Assembly: GCA_045538175.1 (NCBI GenBank)
Contig: JAZSQZ010000117.1
Coordinates: forward strand, 1 to 14,141
Direction of reading: 5' to 3'
Length of the DNA: 14,141 nucleotides
From: JAZSQZ01 sp045538175
GTDB taxonomy: Bacteria; Bacillota; Clostridia; Christensenellales; UBA1242
Each line of letters starts with the position of its first letter. Position 1 is the first letter of the stretch. The notes under the pieces were generated by a model. It was not told the DNA's origin and did not search any database. It worked only from the letters and a program-made list of their open reading frames with translations. The translations under genes were made by a program, and so were the position numbers. Below, piece after piece: positions 14,139 through 14,141 of the stretch.

Positions 14139-14141
14139 ATT

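Noticed and set aside
1..14141. Alternative genetic code (stop recoding)
   Set aside because: Genes end normally at TAA, TAG and TGA in tightly packed positions; no gene needs read-through to be complete.
1..14141. CRISPR arrays, tRNA genes or insertion sequences
   Set aside because: No regularly spaced repeats, cloverleaf-like sequences or transposase genes were seen by eye.

Overview
The window is about 14.1 kb of AT-rich DNA (roughly one third G+C) that reads as the structural module of a tailed bacteriophage or prophage, most likely with podovirus-like virions. The signs are a portal protein, a P22 gp4-like head-tail adaptor, a very large tail-hub ('muzzle', P22 gp10-like) protein, an HK97-fold major capsid protein, and several small glycine/alanine-rich helical proteins of the kind ejected with the DNA. 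No tape measure, sheath or tail-tube gene is present. Most starts have GGAG-type Shine-Dalgarno sequences and the standard code fits (TAA, TAG and TGA all act as stops). The host cannot be fixed from this window. A lipoprotein-type signal is compatible with many bacteria.

Layout. Positions 1-9921 (+ strand) form one tightly packed operon: a 5'-truncated helical protein, a small hypothetical, an Ala/Gly-rich putative ejection protein, the portal, a 64-aa protein, the adaptor, a second glycine-zipper ejection protein, the muzzle (971 + 193 aa, interrupted), a 33-aa reading frame and a KTSC-domain protein that may together be one gene joined by a +1 frameshift. An inverted/direct-repeat leader (9924-10135) separates this operon from the major capsid gene (10136-11575), which ends in a clear intrinsic terminator. 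Everything beyond is on the minus strand: a mosaic EDxHD-type homing endonuclease (11665-13329), a terminator active in both directions, and a two-gene cassette for a secreted protein and a lipoprotein (13462-14138). The cassette resembles a phage 'moron' that alters the host envelope.

Two selfish endonuclease genes sit antisense to the virion genes. An HNH/NUMOD3 enzyme (8394-8840) lies exactly between the two parts of the muzzle protein, and the EDxHD enzyme follows the capsid gene. Although their nuclease folds are unrelated, they share a W-x-N-N-G DNA-binding module and a 13-nt upstream element (ATGTGTTATTATA). The core of that element, GTGTTATT, reappears in the capsid leader.

The most interesting signals are: (1) a tail-hub gene split by an endonuclease; (2) a motif, AATCTAATA, found four times on the + strand and only in gaps between genes, twice ending exactly at a start codon that lacks a Shine-Dalgarno; (3) a three-copy GTTATTTTAC element around a possible promoter before the capsid gene; (4) a probable +1 frameshift on A8; (5) a homing endonuclease whose N-terminus looks like the C-terminal half of a GNAT acetyltransferase; and (6) an adaptor with a large inserted domain. 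All functional calls are from reading the sequences; no database search was made.
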